DNA of 64,000 bases, taken from contig CAKOGP040001725.1 in the NCBI GenBank assembly GCA_933822405.4, positions 1 through 64,000 of the forward strand. Reading direction: 5' to 3'. The notes under the pieces are model-generated. The model was given only the letters and a program-made list of their open reading frames with translations, was not told where the DNA came from and did not search any database. Made by a program: the position numbers and the translations under genes. The stretch comes from Cylindrotheca closterium. Lineage: Eukaryota; Bacillariophyta; Bacillariophyceae; Bacillariales; Bacillariaceae. Of this stretch, positions 42,984 to 52,984 are shown one piece after another (position 1 is the stretch's first letter; each line of letters starts with the position of its first letter).

Positions 42984-44288
42984 CTTGGAAAGATGAGAGG
43001 ACAGGAAATGTCCTTGTATCTCTGACAGCTGATGAGAGTAATAATTTCGTTTACTCGTTTTTGTCCCTACCGGTACCTACAAGAAACACAATCAACCATC
43101 ACCCACGAGTACCGGCAAGGTGTAACTGAAGCGCCGGTGCTTTTAAATGAATATGTTCTTGTTTTTGCTGACGGTAACAGATACCGGGTAGAGCCCAACG
43201 AAACTAAACATCAGAGCATAAATAAATGAATGGTGACACATCGATGGGTACTTAAGTAGAATTATGCGGTTGATCTTGGAATCTTAGCATCTGATATTTA
43301 CTTAGTTAAAGCAATTCAGGAGTTTCTTTTGGCTGGAACAAGAGATACGATGCCTTCTTTTGAATAATTATTTTTAAGCTGAAACATGACCGTGTGATCC
43401 TCTTGCCAAAATGTTGCATAGTGACTTCCCGAGTACAAAACATGAGTCATCAGATCGTGGTGTCCTTTCTATCTTCTACCTACGAATACGAAAGAATAAT
43501 AAATCAATCTTTTTTAAAACAATCACATGCATGAGGTCATGATCCGATGGTGAAGAACTTTCATCATCCAGCGAAAAGTGGGATCAAGTTGAGGATAGCA
43601 AAAGTGGGTTCAGAAGACTAATAGCGTTAGCTTGGAGAAGGGAGAGACAAAATCAGTTGGCCCGCTGCCCCAGTTGTTAGTGGACGAGTTGCTGAAAGAG
43701 TCGTAGCTCCTATCATCATGCAACGGCGAAAACACATACCGGTACTACAGCTGTGACATTGAGGTAACCACGAGTCCAAGGCAAGTCGCAGCTGATTTCT
43801 CTTCCTCTTCGATAGTACTCGTACCAGTTGAAATTGTCGGATCCTATTCATGTAATGAGACTAGGTGCAAGGGTACTTTCAAAGTCCTGAAAACGCAACG
43901 GAAGAGGATTGTTTCTGCAGGTCTCGATGAATCATCGCAAGTCCTCCCATATCTACACAATCGTTGTGATCAGAGACAAAGATGATTGAATGGGTTGTTG
44001 CTTGGTGATTGACACTTGACATCGATCATCACCATAAAATCTGAAAACATGACGAAATCAACTGCAAAAACGATGCAACTCAATCAATCATATCCATGAA
44101 GCAGAACGCACTCTGCTGGTATATACATGACCAGATTTACTTGTTATGATGACATCCTGGAAAGACACGGATGGCGAAATCGATAGCTTTTTTCATGGAA
44201 TGATGGATGGAATGAAAAAGTTCGACGCTACCCAACATCCATCACCCAGTCAACACCATATAACTAGCAAAACCGAGATATGGTGTCG
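42984..44288. other. Gene-free 1.3 kb with GGTACC motifs
   Basis: 'taccggtacc' near 43069 lies about 90 bp from the start of the minus-strand gene at 42983, with 'gagtaccggcaagg' at 43099. Another 'taccggtacta' is at about 43738. Short frames (43627-43851 minus, 44146-44385 plus) do not look like genes. Confidence 0.5.
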
Positions 44289-44636
44289 TTACCATCTGGG
44301 GACCTTGCCATACGTAAAAGCTCGTCCGCCGGTGTCATTTTTCTCGTTCTTGCCCTTCTTGTTATTCTTCTCCTTCTTGTGCTGATTCTTGGTGAACCAT
44401 GGTCCATCCTTGTGCTTTCCAGGAAGCTCCACACGGTGCGTATTGTGGACTGCCTCAGGAATTGGCTTGGAAACAGGACCACGCCGAGAGTTGGGCTGAG
44501 CGTACTCATTTTGACGTCGCAGCAAGCGCTGAGGATCCGATTTGCGAAGACTCGAAGGTGTCACAAAAGATGGACGAGCATATCCTGCCACAGAAGAGAT
44601 GAGGAGTAGAAGGAGGAAGGCAATTGGAGATCTCAT
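44289..44636 (-). CDS. Small secreted basic protein
   Basis: 115 aa using the ATG at 44636, which begins MRSPIAFLLLLLISSVAGYA, a textbook signal peptide with a cleavage site near AGYA|RP. The upstream ATG at 44666 would add ten polar residues before it. The mature part is Arg/Lys/Asn-rich (SLRKSDPQRLLRRQNEYAQP and a Lys-Asn-rich stretch near HKKEKNNKKGKNEKN) with no Cys and no known domain. Lys-rich secreted proteins are frequent in diatoms, including silica-associated ones, but lack of the repetitive Ser/Lys motif means no such role is claimed. Confidence 0.65.
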   Translation of the reverse strand: MRSPIAFLLLLLISSVAGYARPSFVTPSSLRKSDPQRLLRRQNEYAQPNSRRGPVSKPIPEAVHNTHRVELPGKHKDGPWFTKNQHKKEKNNKKGKNEKNDTGGRAFTYGKVPRW

Positions 44637-45239
44637 GGCGAAGGTGTTAAAGCAGCTGCGTTGCAATTACAATACTATGGCGAAAGACTGACTTATTCCT
44701 GATGTTCTTGACACGGTTCTCGATTTCAAAATCGAAACAGATGGCTTTCAGTTTTGAGAATTTTGAAATTTTTATTCGATGTAATCCAATCTTCGTGACG
44801 TCATGTGTTCGTGCGTGTAATCAAAGCGGCTTTATACCGGTACTGGTACACTGTAGTCATGACTACCGGGTGGACGGTTTTGAGCGTTACATATTCATCA
44901 ATATCAGTATTGTACCTGCCGGTACAGCATGATACGAAAAAGTGTTACGCGCGCGCCAGTGGAAAATCTTACGCATTGATATTGTAGAAACCTGAATGGT
45001 CCCGTAGGTAGTAAGCGTACATGTACGTACAGTAAAATTCGCATCCCCAAATGCTGAAGATGTATCATCCGCATCTCCAACCATGCGAAGAATTGTTATT
45101 CCGGTCAGAATCATCCAACAAGGAACTAACTATCGTACTGGTAGCTTGGTTGAGGATCAACAAGTCAACTTCAACACAAGGCAACTGCAATCACTCATCA
45201 TAATACTCGAGCCGTTAGAGAGCCGCACTTAAAGGTCCA
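44637..45239. other. Divergent promoter with palindromic motif
   Basis: Lies between genes starting at 44636 (minus) and 45240 (plus). It contains 'taccggtactggtacac' at about 44838, 'gtacctgccggtacag' at about 44912, and 'catgtacgtac' at about 45018. No coding sequence. Confidence 0.5.
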
Positions 45240-46091
45240 ATGATTGTCACCACAATGGCAGTTACCGAATCCAACACTTTAGGGTGTGCCCAAACGTCTT
45301 CCAATGCAAAGCAAGATTATGTTTCAAAAAAGCAGGTTGCGCTGAAGCCAAACATTCGGAAACCAAACATCCCTACTCGGTCCTATTCTGAAATTGACCG
45401 ACTCTTGGATGCTTCCGAAGCAGGAGACGAGTCGGGGCATTCTGAAACCGAAGCCTATGATGAGACAATTGAACCAGTATCGTCTGCAGAGTTTATTGTG
45501 GACTTGTCCAGGCTAACACCAGAAGAAGTTGCAAGTCTGCTGAAACGCACCAAAGAAGATGGCGAGAGAAGAAGAGCAGAGAATGCAAACAACGTTAGGC
45601 AAATGCAAGTCAAGCTAACAAACTTGGAGAGCAAGCTGAAGAAAAAGTTAGCGATGACCAGCATGGCACCGTATACACAAGCAATGAAGACAGATATGCC
45701 GCTGCCAACTTATGTCACGGCGAACCAGAAGCAACTTTGTCGTGCCTTTCACGTGCATGAAGTCTATATGAATCAAACCAAGAAGATGCAGAAGAAGAAC
45801 AAGAAACTGCTGTCGTTCCTAAAGAAACAAATCAAGTTACTTCAAGAAGATAGCAAACGAAGGGAAGCCTCACTTCAGGACGAGGTGACAGAATCTCGAG
45901 CAGAAGTCGTCAAGATGTGCAGAGTACTAGAGATCAATCCTGAAGATTGGAAGAGACCAGGAGAAAACGAGCTGATGAAAAAGGTCTCAGAAGTATTGAG
46001 TGGGGTCCCAATGTTGGGTGAATGGGCCAGGTCATTTAGTGAAGGTAGCACTAGGTCTCTGAGCCAGTCCTGTAGCCAGGGCTCGAGTTGA
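45240..46091 (+). CDS. Coiled-coil protein of unknown function
   Basis: 283 aa, ATG at 45240 (a second at 45255). The N-terminal 80 residues are acidic and Ser-rich (SYSEIDRLLDASEAGDESG). A helix LTPEEVASLLKRTKEDG leads to a predicted coiled coil at about 97-137 (RRRAENANNVRQMQVKLTNL). A second charged coil runs at about 178-235 (MQKKNKKLLSFLKKQIKLLQ, then EDSKRREASLQDEV). The C-terminus is Ser-rich (RSLSQSCSQGSS). No catalytic domain. Presumably an oligomeric structural or adaptor protein; it converges with the gene ending at 46225. Confidence 0.7.
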   Translation: MIVTTMAVTESNTLGCAQTSSNAKQDYVSKKQVALKPNIRKPNIPTRSYSEIDRLLDASEAGDESGHSETEAYDETIEPVSSAEFIVDLSRLTPEEVASLLKRTKEDGERRRAENANNVRQMQVKLTNLESKLKKKLAMTSMAPYTQAMKTDMPLPTYVTANQKQLCRAFHVHEVYMNQTKKMQKKNKKLLSFLKKQIKLLQEDSKRREASLQDEVTESRAEVVKMCRVLEINPEDWKRPGENELMKKVSEVLSGVPMLGEWARSFSEGSTRSLSQSCSQGSS

Positions 46092-46224
46092 ACCCAACAG
46101 TTTTGGCTCTTTGCAATAATACATAACTATTTTTGTTTAATTAAAAAATACAAAACTACTTCTCCATGACTATGCGCCGTTGATGAGACGGACACTAAGT
46201 GTACCAGAATTTCAGTTCCAATCA

Positions 46225-47735
46225 TTACCGTTCCTTCCTACCAGACCTAAATCGTTGCCGTATCTTCTCGTCAGCTTCAGCGGAATTAGCGAGAACCCAG
46301 GTCCTCTTGCCATATTGCTTGAGAAATCGGGTGCCTTTGGAATGACACGCACGCTTGATGTTCTGGATCATTTGACGTTTCTCCAGTCTACCAATCGCAT
46401 CGTATTCTTCCTGGCATTCCTCAATCATTGCTCTTAACTGGATATTTCCAGGGTGATTATGAAGTGGTTTTCCACGTCCAAGTAGCACATCAGTAGGTTT
46501 GGGTTCAAGCAGAGCAATATGACCCATTCTATTCTGCTGAGAAGAGGCGGGGGTCGGAGGTATCACACCTGTCACTGCATTATTCGGCACCAAATCGAAA
46601 GATGGGTTTACTCTGTAGTTGGAAGCATCAATGCCGTAGTGCTTGAGACAGGAGCTATCAATCATATCTTGTCGAATGTTGCCATTGGAATCTATCGGGT
46701 AAGTGTCCATCGGAATACCATGACTCTGAAGGCTGTAACGGATCTCCAGTGCACTCCCATAATGAAGCTTTGTTCTCACCCTCGCGTAACTAGGAAGGGC
46801 CTTGATGAAGGTCTCAATAACATTTTTGTGAATCGCCACGTTCTTGCTGTTGGCGATATTGATACAGAAGTGCGAACTTGAGAACTTGATTGGAAGGCAT
46901 ACGATAAACTTGATCAATTTAAAGAACCAACTGAAGTATCTTGGACCCAGCTGTACGGATTCATCGGGTTCACCAATACCCATGTAGACGCCTACTAAAC
47001 CCTTCTTTTGTGCCTCTGGAAACGAAGAGAAGACCTGATTGGCATACAGACAAGATCGAATCTGCGGTGTATACAAGAGTGATAAATTTGCGATGAGATT
47101 GATGCCCATATCGCCCAATAGTGGAGTGACAAGATGATCGATTATATACGTACGATAGTTTCCACTGGGACACCAGCCAATAAAGTGTTGCTGAAGACAT
47201 AGGTCACATATCGACCATTTCTGTCTGTCTGCATAGAATAGTGATGTATTCCTCTTAGCATGAGCATCGCTTCTTCTTTCTTCAGCTCAGACAGAACAAT
47301 TTTACGGCCGAGCGTGTCGACGCCAAAGTATTCAGCTTGGTACTGCAACAGGCTAAGCATGTGTCGGACTGCCTTTTTTACGTCAAATATTGTCGCCCTG
47401 AGGAACCGAAGTCGATATTCAGAGTCTTCAACGTATGGATTTTGCTTCATCACTGCCAAGTTGTATGCAGGATGGTTTGCCATGAGAACCTCTTCTTCAA
47501 ATTTATCTAGTGCGCTTTGGATCATTTCCGGGTCGTCTTCTTCACCTTGGCCGACACAATGCAAGTCATCCAAGGCAGTGACTCTTTCCTGAATCGAAAG
47601 TCCATTCAATTCAGCCGCAATGATACCTTCTGCTATGTCCATCTCAGACGAAGCAGCCATTGGTTGTGTCACAGTTCGACCGAGGCAACCACAAGTGACT
47701 TTGCTTTCATGGTTTCTTGCAGGGATGGTAGCCAT
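46225..47735 (-). CDS. CRAL-TRIO-like plus DUF6824 fusion protein, paralogue A
   Basis: Two exons, 47735-47154 and 47061-46225; the 92-bp intron begins GTACGT and ends CCGCAG in phase 0, joining ETI to IRSCLYAN. 472 aa. Residues about 75-300 look Sec14/CRAL-TRIO-like: FLRATIFDVKKAVRHMLSLL, then AEYFGVDTLGRKIV, DRNGRYVTYVF and GLVGVYMGIGEP, a fold that carries hydrophobic ligands or phosphoinositides. The last 100 residues contain DVLLGRGKPLHNHPGN, LRAMIEECQEEYDA, EKRQMIQNIKRACHS, GTRFLK and ADEKIRQRFR, matching the diatom-expanded DUF6824 domain. Two such domains in one protein suggest lipid-linked regulation, but this is inference. The paralogue at 48130 is about 85% alike. No signal peptide. 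Confidence 0.85.
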
Positions 47736-48129
47736 TGCACTACTCGATTATGATTGTACGTTTGCACAGTGTTGCAGTGGTGTAGTTTCAACCTATGATG
47801 CTTTTTATATAGAGAGATCAACGGAGAATAATAAGATTACGCGGTACCACAATATTTTATATTACGGGTATACAGAGTGCGGTCCACCGCGCGGCACGGT
47901 TTTAGTACTTTGCAGATAATTCATCTGTCCAATAGGGGGGAGCAAAATAACTCAAACGGCATCCCCTCAAATATTTTTAAAACCATTAATAAACCCAAAA
48001 TGAATATTTTTGGTTCTTTGCAAGACCATGGGATGTCCTCCATGCCTAATTTTTTCAAACAATACAAAGCTTCATCTCTATGGATCTCCACCGTTTTTTT
48101 AGAGAGACATGAACTGTAGCATACTTTCG
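47736..48129. other. Spacer between tandem paralogues
   Basis: 394 bp holding the 5' flank of paralogue A and the 3' UTR of paralogue B, both on the minus strand. Contains AT-rich sequence and 'gcggtaccac' at about 47842. No gene. Confidence 0.45.
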
Positions 48130-49644
48130 TTACCGTTTCTTCCTAGCACATCTGAAATGTTGCCGTATCTTCTCATCAGCCTCAGAGGAATTGGCCACGA
48201 CCCAGGTATTCTTATTCCCTTGTTGCTTCAGAAATCGGGTGCCTATGGAATGACACGCATGCTTGATGTTCTGGATCATTTGACGCTTCTCCAGTCTACC
48301 AATCGCATCATATTCTTCCTGGCATTCCTCAATCATTGCTCTTAGTTGGATATTCCCAGGATGGTTCTGATTTGGTTTTCCACGCCCAAGAAGCACATCG
48401 GTAAGTTTGGGTTCCAGTGGAACAATATGGCCGCTTCTATTCTGCTGAGAGGAGGCGGCGATCGAAGGTATCACAGCTGTCGGTGCATCATTCGAATCTA
48501 AGTTGGGAGGTGTTTTTACTCCTCTGTAGTTGGAAGCATCAATGCCGTAGTGCTTGAGACAGGAGCTATCAATCATATCTTGTCGAATGTTGCCATTTGA
48601 ATCTATCGGGTAAGTATCCATCGGAATACCATGACTCTGAAGGCTGTAACGGATCTCCAGTGCACTCCCATAATGAAGCTTTGTTCTCGCTCTTGCATAA
48701 CTAGGAAGGACCTTTATGAATGTTTCAATCACACTTTTGTGAATTGCCACATTCTTGCTATTACCGACATTGATACAGTAGTGCGAACTTGAAAACTTGA
48801 GAGGAAGACAAAGCATAAACTTCATCAAATTGAAGACCCAGCTGAAGAACCTTGGACCCAGTTGTATGGATTGATCAGGTTCACCTATATCCATGTAGAC
48901 GCCTACTAAACCCTTCTTTTGTAAATCTGGAAAGGAGGTGAAGTACGAATTGGCATACAGGCATGAGCGAATCTGGAGTATAATAACATACAGTATTTGA
49001 TGAGATTGATTCAAAGGGGCAGTGACAAGAGCATCGACTTGACGCACCATTGTTTCGGCTGGAATACCAGCCAAGAAGACATTGCTGAAACAGTAGGTCA
49101 CGTATCTGCCATTTCTGTCCGTCTGTGTAGGATAGTGAAACATTCCATTTAGCATGACTCTGACTTCTTCTTCTTTTAGATCAGACAGAGCAATTCTGCG
49201 ATCAAGTGCATCGACGCCAAAATATTCAGCTTGGTACTGCAACAGGCTAAGCATTTGTCGGACTGCCTTCTTGACGTCAAATAGGGCCCCCCTGAGAAAC
49301 CGAAGTCGATATTCAGAGTCTTGGACGTATGGATTTTGCTTCCTCACTGCCAAGTTGTACGCTGGATGATTTGCGTTCCGAACCTCTTCTTCAAATTTCT
49401 CTAGAGCCGTTCGGATCACTTCTGGATCTTCTTCTTGACCTTGACCGACACAATGCAAATCGTCCAAGGCAGTGACTCTTTCCTGGATCGAAAGTCCCTT
49501 CAATTCAGCCGCAATAATACCCTCTGCTGATTTCATCTCAGACGAAGCAGCAACTGGTCGCGCCACACTTTGCCCGAAGCTGCCACAGTTGATACACTTT
49601 TTGTTGTTCCTTGGAGAGAGTCCTGATTCTGGGATGCTAGCCAT
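48130..49644 (-). CDS. CRAL-TRIO-like plus DUF6824 fusion protein, paralogue B
   Basis: Same domain order as its neighbour. By alignment with paralogue A it should also have an intron at the same place: 49047-48973 begins GTGCGT and ends CTCCAG in phase 0. Spliced exons 49644-49048 and 48972-48130 give 479 aa. That intron is 75 bp and has no stop, so an unspliced message would encode a 504-aa form with 25 extra residues, QVDALVTAPLNQSHQILYV among them. Key motifs: FDVKKAVRQMLSLL, AEYFGVDALDRRIA, DRNGRYVTYCF, GLVGVYMDIGEP, then DVLLGRGKPNQNHPGN, EKRQMIQNIKHACHS, GTRFLK and ADEKIRQHFR. Relative to paralogue A the DUF6824 region has one extra residue (GNKNTW) and a different linker. Tandem, same strand: a recent duplication. 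Confidence 0.85.
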   Translation of the reverse strand: MASIPESGLSPRNNKKCINCGSFGQSVARPVAASSEMKSAEGIIAAELKGLSIQERVTALDDLHCVGQGQEEDPEVIRTALEKFEEEVRNANHPAYNLAVRKQNPYVQDSEYRLRFLRGALFDVKKAVRQMLSLLQYQAEYFGVDALDRRIALSDLKEEEVRVMLNGMFHYPTQTDRNGRYVTYCFSNVFLAGIPAETMVRQVDALVTAPLNQSHQILYVIILQIRSCLYANSYFTSFPDLQKKGLVGVYMDIGEPDQSIQLGPRFFSWVFNLMKFMLCLPLKFSSSHYCINVGNSKNVAIHKSVIETFIKVLPSYARARTKLHYGSALEIRYSLQSHGIPMDTYPIDSNGNIRQDMIDSSCLKHYGIDASNYRGVKTPPNLDSNDAPTAVIPSIAASSQQNRSGHIVPLEPKLTDVLLGRGKPNQNHPGNIQLRAMIEECQEEYDAIGRLEKRQMIQNIKHACHSIGTRFLKQQGNKNTWVVANSSEADEKIRQHFRCARKKR

Positions 49645-50016
49645 TTTACTTTGCTCGATGATGATTGAATGTTTTATTGTATGTTTCCGCTGCTTCGCTT
49701 AGGTATAAGAAGTTCGTACAGTGCCAATTTTTGGGTTCGTTCTTTTAAATACAATCTGCATGATGGTGCGTCCGATACGGGTATGCGAATATTCACCGCG
49801 GTACGTAAAACCAAAGGGTCATTTGGAGACGCCACCACAAGCTCTGCCAGTCGAGAAAACGAGTGAGTCATTTGAGTCGTCACAAGAGGAGTTTGGAAGG
49901 TTGGCGAAGTCGAAGTCGTCTGAAATTATTTTTTCTCATCGTCTGATGAATGGATCGATCATAGGCAGTTCCATCAGTCGATTTGTTGTTGTCTACATTG
50001 AATTCTGGCTGGCAAA
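49645..50016. promoter_or_regulatory. Divergent promoter region
   Basis: Shared between the minus-strand paralogue B and the plus-strand UBX gene, 370 bp. Contains AT-rich stretches and 'gcggtacgtaaaacc' at about 49799. No coding sequence. Confidence 0.4.
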
Positions 50017-51324
50017 ATGGCGTCTTCTGTAGCTAGTAGGAAACCAATGCTGGATGCGGCACTCAGCAAGCTGCTGAATAGTAACTTCGATGCAGATTCC
50101 TTGACTTGCGTTCAAACCTGCCTTAAAGTCGTGGATAACATTTTGCAAAAGCCTGGAAATGAAAAAGTTCGTTCGATTCGATTTCAGAATCAAGCAATGC
50201 AAAAGAAGATCTTATCCAAACAAGGCGGAGTCGATATACTCTATAGTTGCGGATTTGTCTTGAAAGAAGAACAGCAGCTGTTGTCAAAAGCCGGACAAGG
50301 AGATTCATTCCTGGTGCTTCAGGATCAGAATGAAGATACAGATTGGCTGGTACATGTCCGGCATGCTCTAAGTCAAGTCGCAATTCATCAACTCAAATGC
50401 AAACCAGATATGTTGCCCAAGTTTCAGCCGCCCGTCACCAAAGTGGCCGTCGGAAATGGCACGTTTGGCCAAGGATTCAATGTGTATCAGGGCGCTAGGT
50501 TTGATGGACAATCGGCTGCAGTAGGACAATCATTGGGACCTCCCAAGGGTTGGAAAAGTGCCACGGAAGCCCATTTGGAATCGCTGGAAAAGAAGCAAGC
50601 ACAACTGGCCAAGAAGCATCAAATTGCCAAGGAACGAAATTGGGTGGCATTACGACCGGGCGAAGTATTGAATGCTCCTCCAGCAGCAGAAGCAACAAGA
50701 GGAGCCCAACAACTGCAATCTACAACTTCTTCAAGAGAAGATTCTGCATTGATTGCCAGTCACATCCAAAAACAACAAAAACGAGTACAAGAGGAAGCCA
50801 ATCGGGGCTTTACCACGAAAGCTATGAGAGATTTGGAAAAAATCAAGAAGCAAAAGGTGTATTCCCACACACTCTTGGCAATTACTTTCCCAGATGGCTG
50901 TTCTTGCAAAGGTCAATTTCTTCCAGCGGAAACGGTCAATTCTGTCATGGAATCAATACGGCACGAAGTACTCACCGAAGGCTTTCAATCGGAAGGATTT
51001 GAACTGTACATTACACCGCCACGAACCAAACTGTTGCCGCATCAGACCTTGACCGACTTGGACCTGGTCCCTGCTGCCAAGGTATTTGTAAGCTGGAAAT
51101 CGCCAGCCAAATTCAAGGGGACCATAGCCTATCTGAATGCTGACCTCTTTCAATCTTCTGTTGGACCTTCGATGCCATCAGGGGTGTCGGTTTCGTTGGC
51201 TGCAGAGGAATCATCAAAGTCGAAGGCGGCGGCGTCAGGCAACGTTGGAGCTACGGCTGTCAAGAAGAAGAAATCCAAGGCAGAACGACAAGCGGAAATG
51301 CTGAAACGAATGATGGGAAAATAA
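50017..51324 (+). CDS. PUB and UBX domain protein, UBXN6-like CDC48/p97 cofactor
   Basis: 435 aa. Residues about 24-110 form a PUB domain: CVQTCLKVVDNILQKPGNEK, VRSIRFQNQAMQKKI and GGVDILYSCGF. The UBX domain is at about 282-362 (YSHTLLAITFPDGCSCKGQF, FELYITPPRTKL and TLTDLDLVPAAKVFVSW). A conserved FTTKAMRDLEK stretch links them, as in UBXN6/UBXD1. Both domains bind CDC48/p97, an ATPase that extracts ubiquitinated proteins; UBXN6 is linked to endosomal and lysosomal sorting. The C-terminus is Lys/Ala-rich, KKKSKAERQAEMLKRMMGK. The N-terminal VIM-type motif of animal UBXN6 is not obvious. The ATG at 50017 is the only one near the PUB start. Single exon. Confidence 0.88.
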   Translation: MASSVASRKPMLDAALSKLLNSNFDADSLTCVQTCLKVVDNILQKPGNEKVRSIRFQNQAMQKKILSKQGGVDILYSCGFVLKEEQQLLSKAGQGDSFLVLQDQNEDTDWLVHVRHALSQVAIHQLKCKPDMLPKFQPPVTKVAVGNGTFGQGFNVYQGARFDGQSAAVGQSLGPPKGWKSATEAHLESLEKKQAQLAKKHQIAKERNWVALRPGEVLNAPPAAEATRGAQQLQSTTSSREDSALIASHIQKQQKRVQEEANRGFTTKAMRDLEKIKKQKVYSHTLLAITFPDGCSCKGQFLPAETVNSVMESIRHEVLTEGFQSEGFELYITPPRTKLLPHQTLTDLDLVPAAKVFVSWKSPAKFKGTIAYLNADLFQSSVGPSMPSGVSVSLAAEESSKSKAAASGNVGATAVKKKKSKAERQAEMLKRMMGK

Positions 51325-51399
51325 TTTTTGTATCTATTATCTGATAGCTTATTATGGGGTTCTCGCTCTCCAAAATGTATGTATGGATTCTATTTGTAT

Positions 51400-51987
51400 T
51401 CAGTCATAACTGTGTTCCCTTTCTCTCCTGGACGGCGAGAGTCGCCTTACATGGATGGGTGCATGGGTGCATGCCACTGGCGATGACCAACAGCGGCGGG
51501 GTCGCACTTTTGCAGCGTAGTCATCCTTTGCTTTAACCACAGTAGTAGTCGTAGTAGTATCATAGTCATCCGCAGAATTTCGTCGCGGAGGGCTCTTGTT
51601 GTTCGAAATGGCACGGGGCCGTCTTTTGGAACGTCGTTGTGTCAGCGTCAGCGATGACGATGATACGTTTTCACAAGATGACCAACGTTGATGAGCTCGT
51701 CCTCCTCGACGAGAGACCTCGATTTGATAGCAGTCAAACGTAGTATTGGAGATCATTGAAGGCGATCGGCAATACGCAGTTTCCATTGCACGATCCTTCG
51801 AATGGTAAGTTGCTTTCCATCGATTTTGCAAAATTTTGTCGCTACCGCGGCTTTTCACAACTCTTGAAACTGGTGAATGGCTTCTTGCATTGTCATTCAC
51901 AAGTTCTATGTTACAGGTACCCATAGACTTTCCGAGCTGTTTCATGAATGAACACAGTGGTGAGGGAGCTAGGATGATATCAGCCAT
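51400..51987 (-). CDS. Small basic protein of unknown function
   Basis: 195 aa from the ATG at 51987; the frame is open further upstream but not from an ATG. No domain. It has Arg/Ser-rich patches (RRGGRAHQRWSSC, RRSKRRPRAISNNK), a poly-Thr run near 145 and an FDCYQI motif (about 87) also present in the tail of the RGLE protein at 37799. That single match is not enough for membership. It could be nuclear given the basic charge. Expression and start are unproven. Confidence 0.5.
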   Translation of the reverse strand: MADIILAPSPLCSFMKQLGKSMGTCNIELVNDNARSHSPVSRVVKSRGSDKILQNRWKATYHSKDRAMETAYCRSPSMISNTTFDCYQIEVSRRGGRAHQRWSSCENVSSSSLTLTQRRSKRRPRAISNNKSPPRRNSADDYDTTTTTTVVKAKDDYAAKVRPRRCWSSPVACTHAPIHVRRLSPSRREREHSYD

Positions 51988-52984
51988 CTTTGATGCAAAT
52001 AACCTTGATTTTCGTTCCAACAAGGAAAATTATGAGAAGATTCAGGAACATGTAAAATATCCTACAGGTACAGTACTGATAGGTCCTACTCGAACTGATG
52101 AAAGTATTAAAATAGCGTTGCTTACATTTATCGCACCCACTTAATCAGAACGACCTTTTGCGTAAAAGATTTACGCCCTTGCCGTAATGTCAGTACTGGT
52201 ACCGTTCGGGGAGATGATTCTTGCAGCATCCAGGACAAAAGTATTTTCAAATTGCATTGCTTCATTTATCACCCACATTTTTATTTAATCGGAACGACCC
52301 ATTTCAGCGGAAAAGACTTGCGCCTTTGTCGTACAGTTCTATTTCAAAATATTCTGCTCATCTTTATTTCCCTAAGTAAAATCTCCGGAGAAACTCAGAC
52401 ACCTCATTTTCCCCTTCTGGTTTAACAGCCCTAGTGCAAGCTTTTTTGTTTTTAAAAAAAAATCAAAATGGTTAGCTGAAAATATCACACATCGTACGGT
52501 ACCAGTACCAGGTACCTGGTACCCAACAAAATCGGAACCACCCGTTGCATTGTACAGTATAAAACGCCCTTTTCGTAATTCTGGCGCGGCCCTGGTAATG
52601 GAGATGCTTCTGACATCACCATCATCCTGCCGGTAGTACTGTTTTGTGGGCTGGAGCTTTTACACATGCCGGTACCTATTCTGAACAAGAGATTAAACAG
52701 CTCCTCCCCTCGCCTCTATTTCACCGTGACTGTTCGACTAGATGGATTTTAAACATACTGCTGGAAGATCTTTTTGATAAAATACAAAATAGTTGCAGAT
52801 TTACCGGTACTTTACCCGTACCTGGTACCTACTGGTATGTACCTTGGACCGATGTATCAATTGATGTACGTGGAAAGATCTTTTCCATTCAACCGAGAGC
52901 GAAAACAAGGCCACAAAATGCCAAGAGAAAAGAGATACATCAAGTACTGTTTCATTTAAACATGTATGTATAATATGTTGTATT
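51988..52984. other. Spacer with the densest GGTACC clusters
   Basis: Clusters at about 52196 (ctggtaccgttc), 52495-52524 (acggtaccagtaccaggtac and continuing), 52668 (gccggtacctattc) and 52801-52845 (taccggtactttaccc, then acctggtacc). Two related segments, about 52080-52190 and 52230-52335, share 'gaacgacc' followed by 'aaaagattt/aaaagactt', and a third resembles them near 52530-52570 (aaccaccc, aaaacgccct), so a short region was triplicated. The 3' UTR of the 52985 gene is at the right. No gene. Confidence 0.5.

Noticed and set aside
44146..44385. 79-aa plus-strand frame antisense to the small secreted protein
   Set aside because: Overlaps the signal-peptide gene's 3' end in reverse; the upstream half is composed of low-complexity sequence.
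48973..49047. Reading paralogue B as a single 504-aa exon
   Set aside because: The matching position in paralogue A is an intron with a stop and consensus sites; B keeps GTGCGT...CCAG. Retained as a possible isoform only.
51400..51987. Membership of the 51400 protein in the RGLE family
   Set aside because: Only an FDCYxI match to one member's tail; the FYT, RGLE and NEQ blocks are missing.
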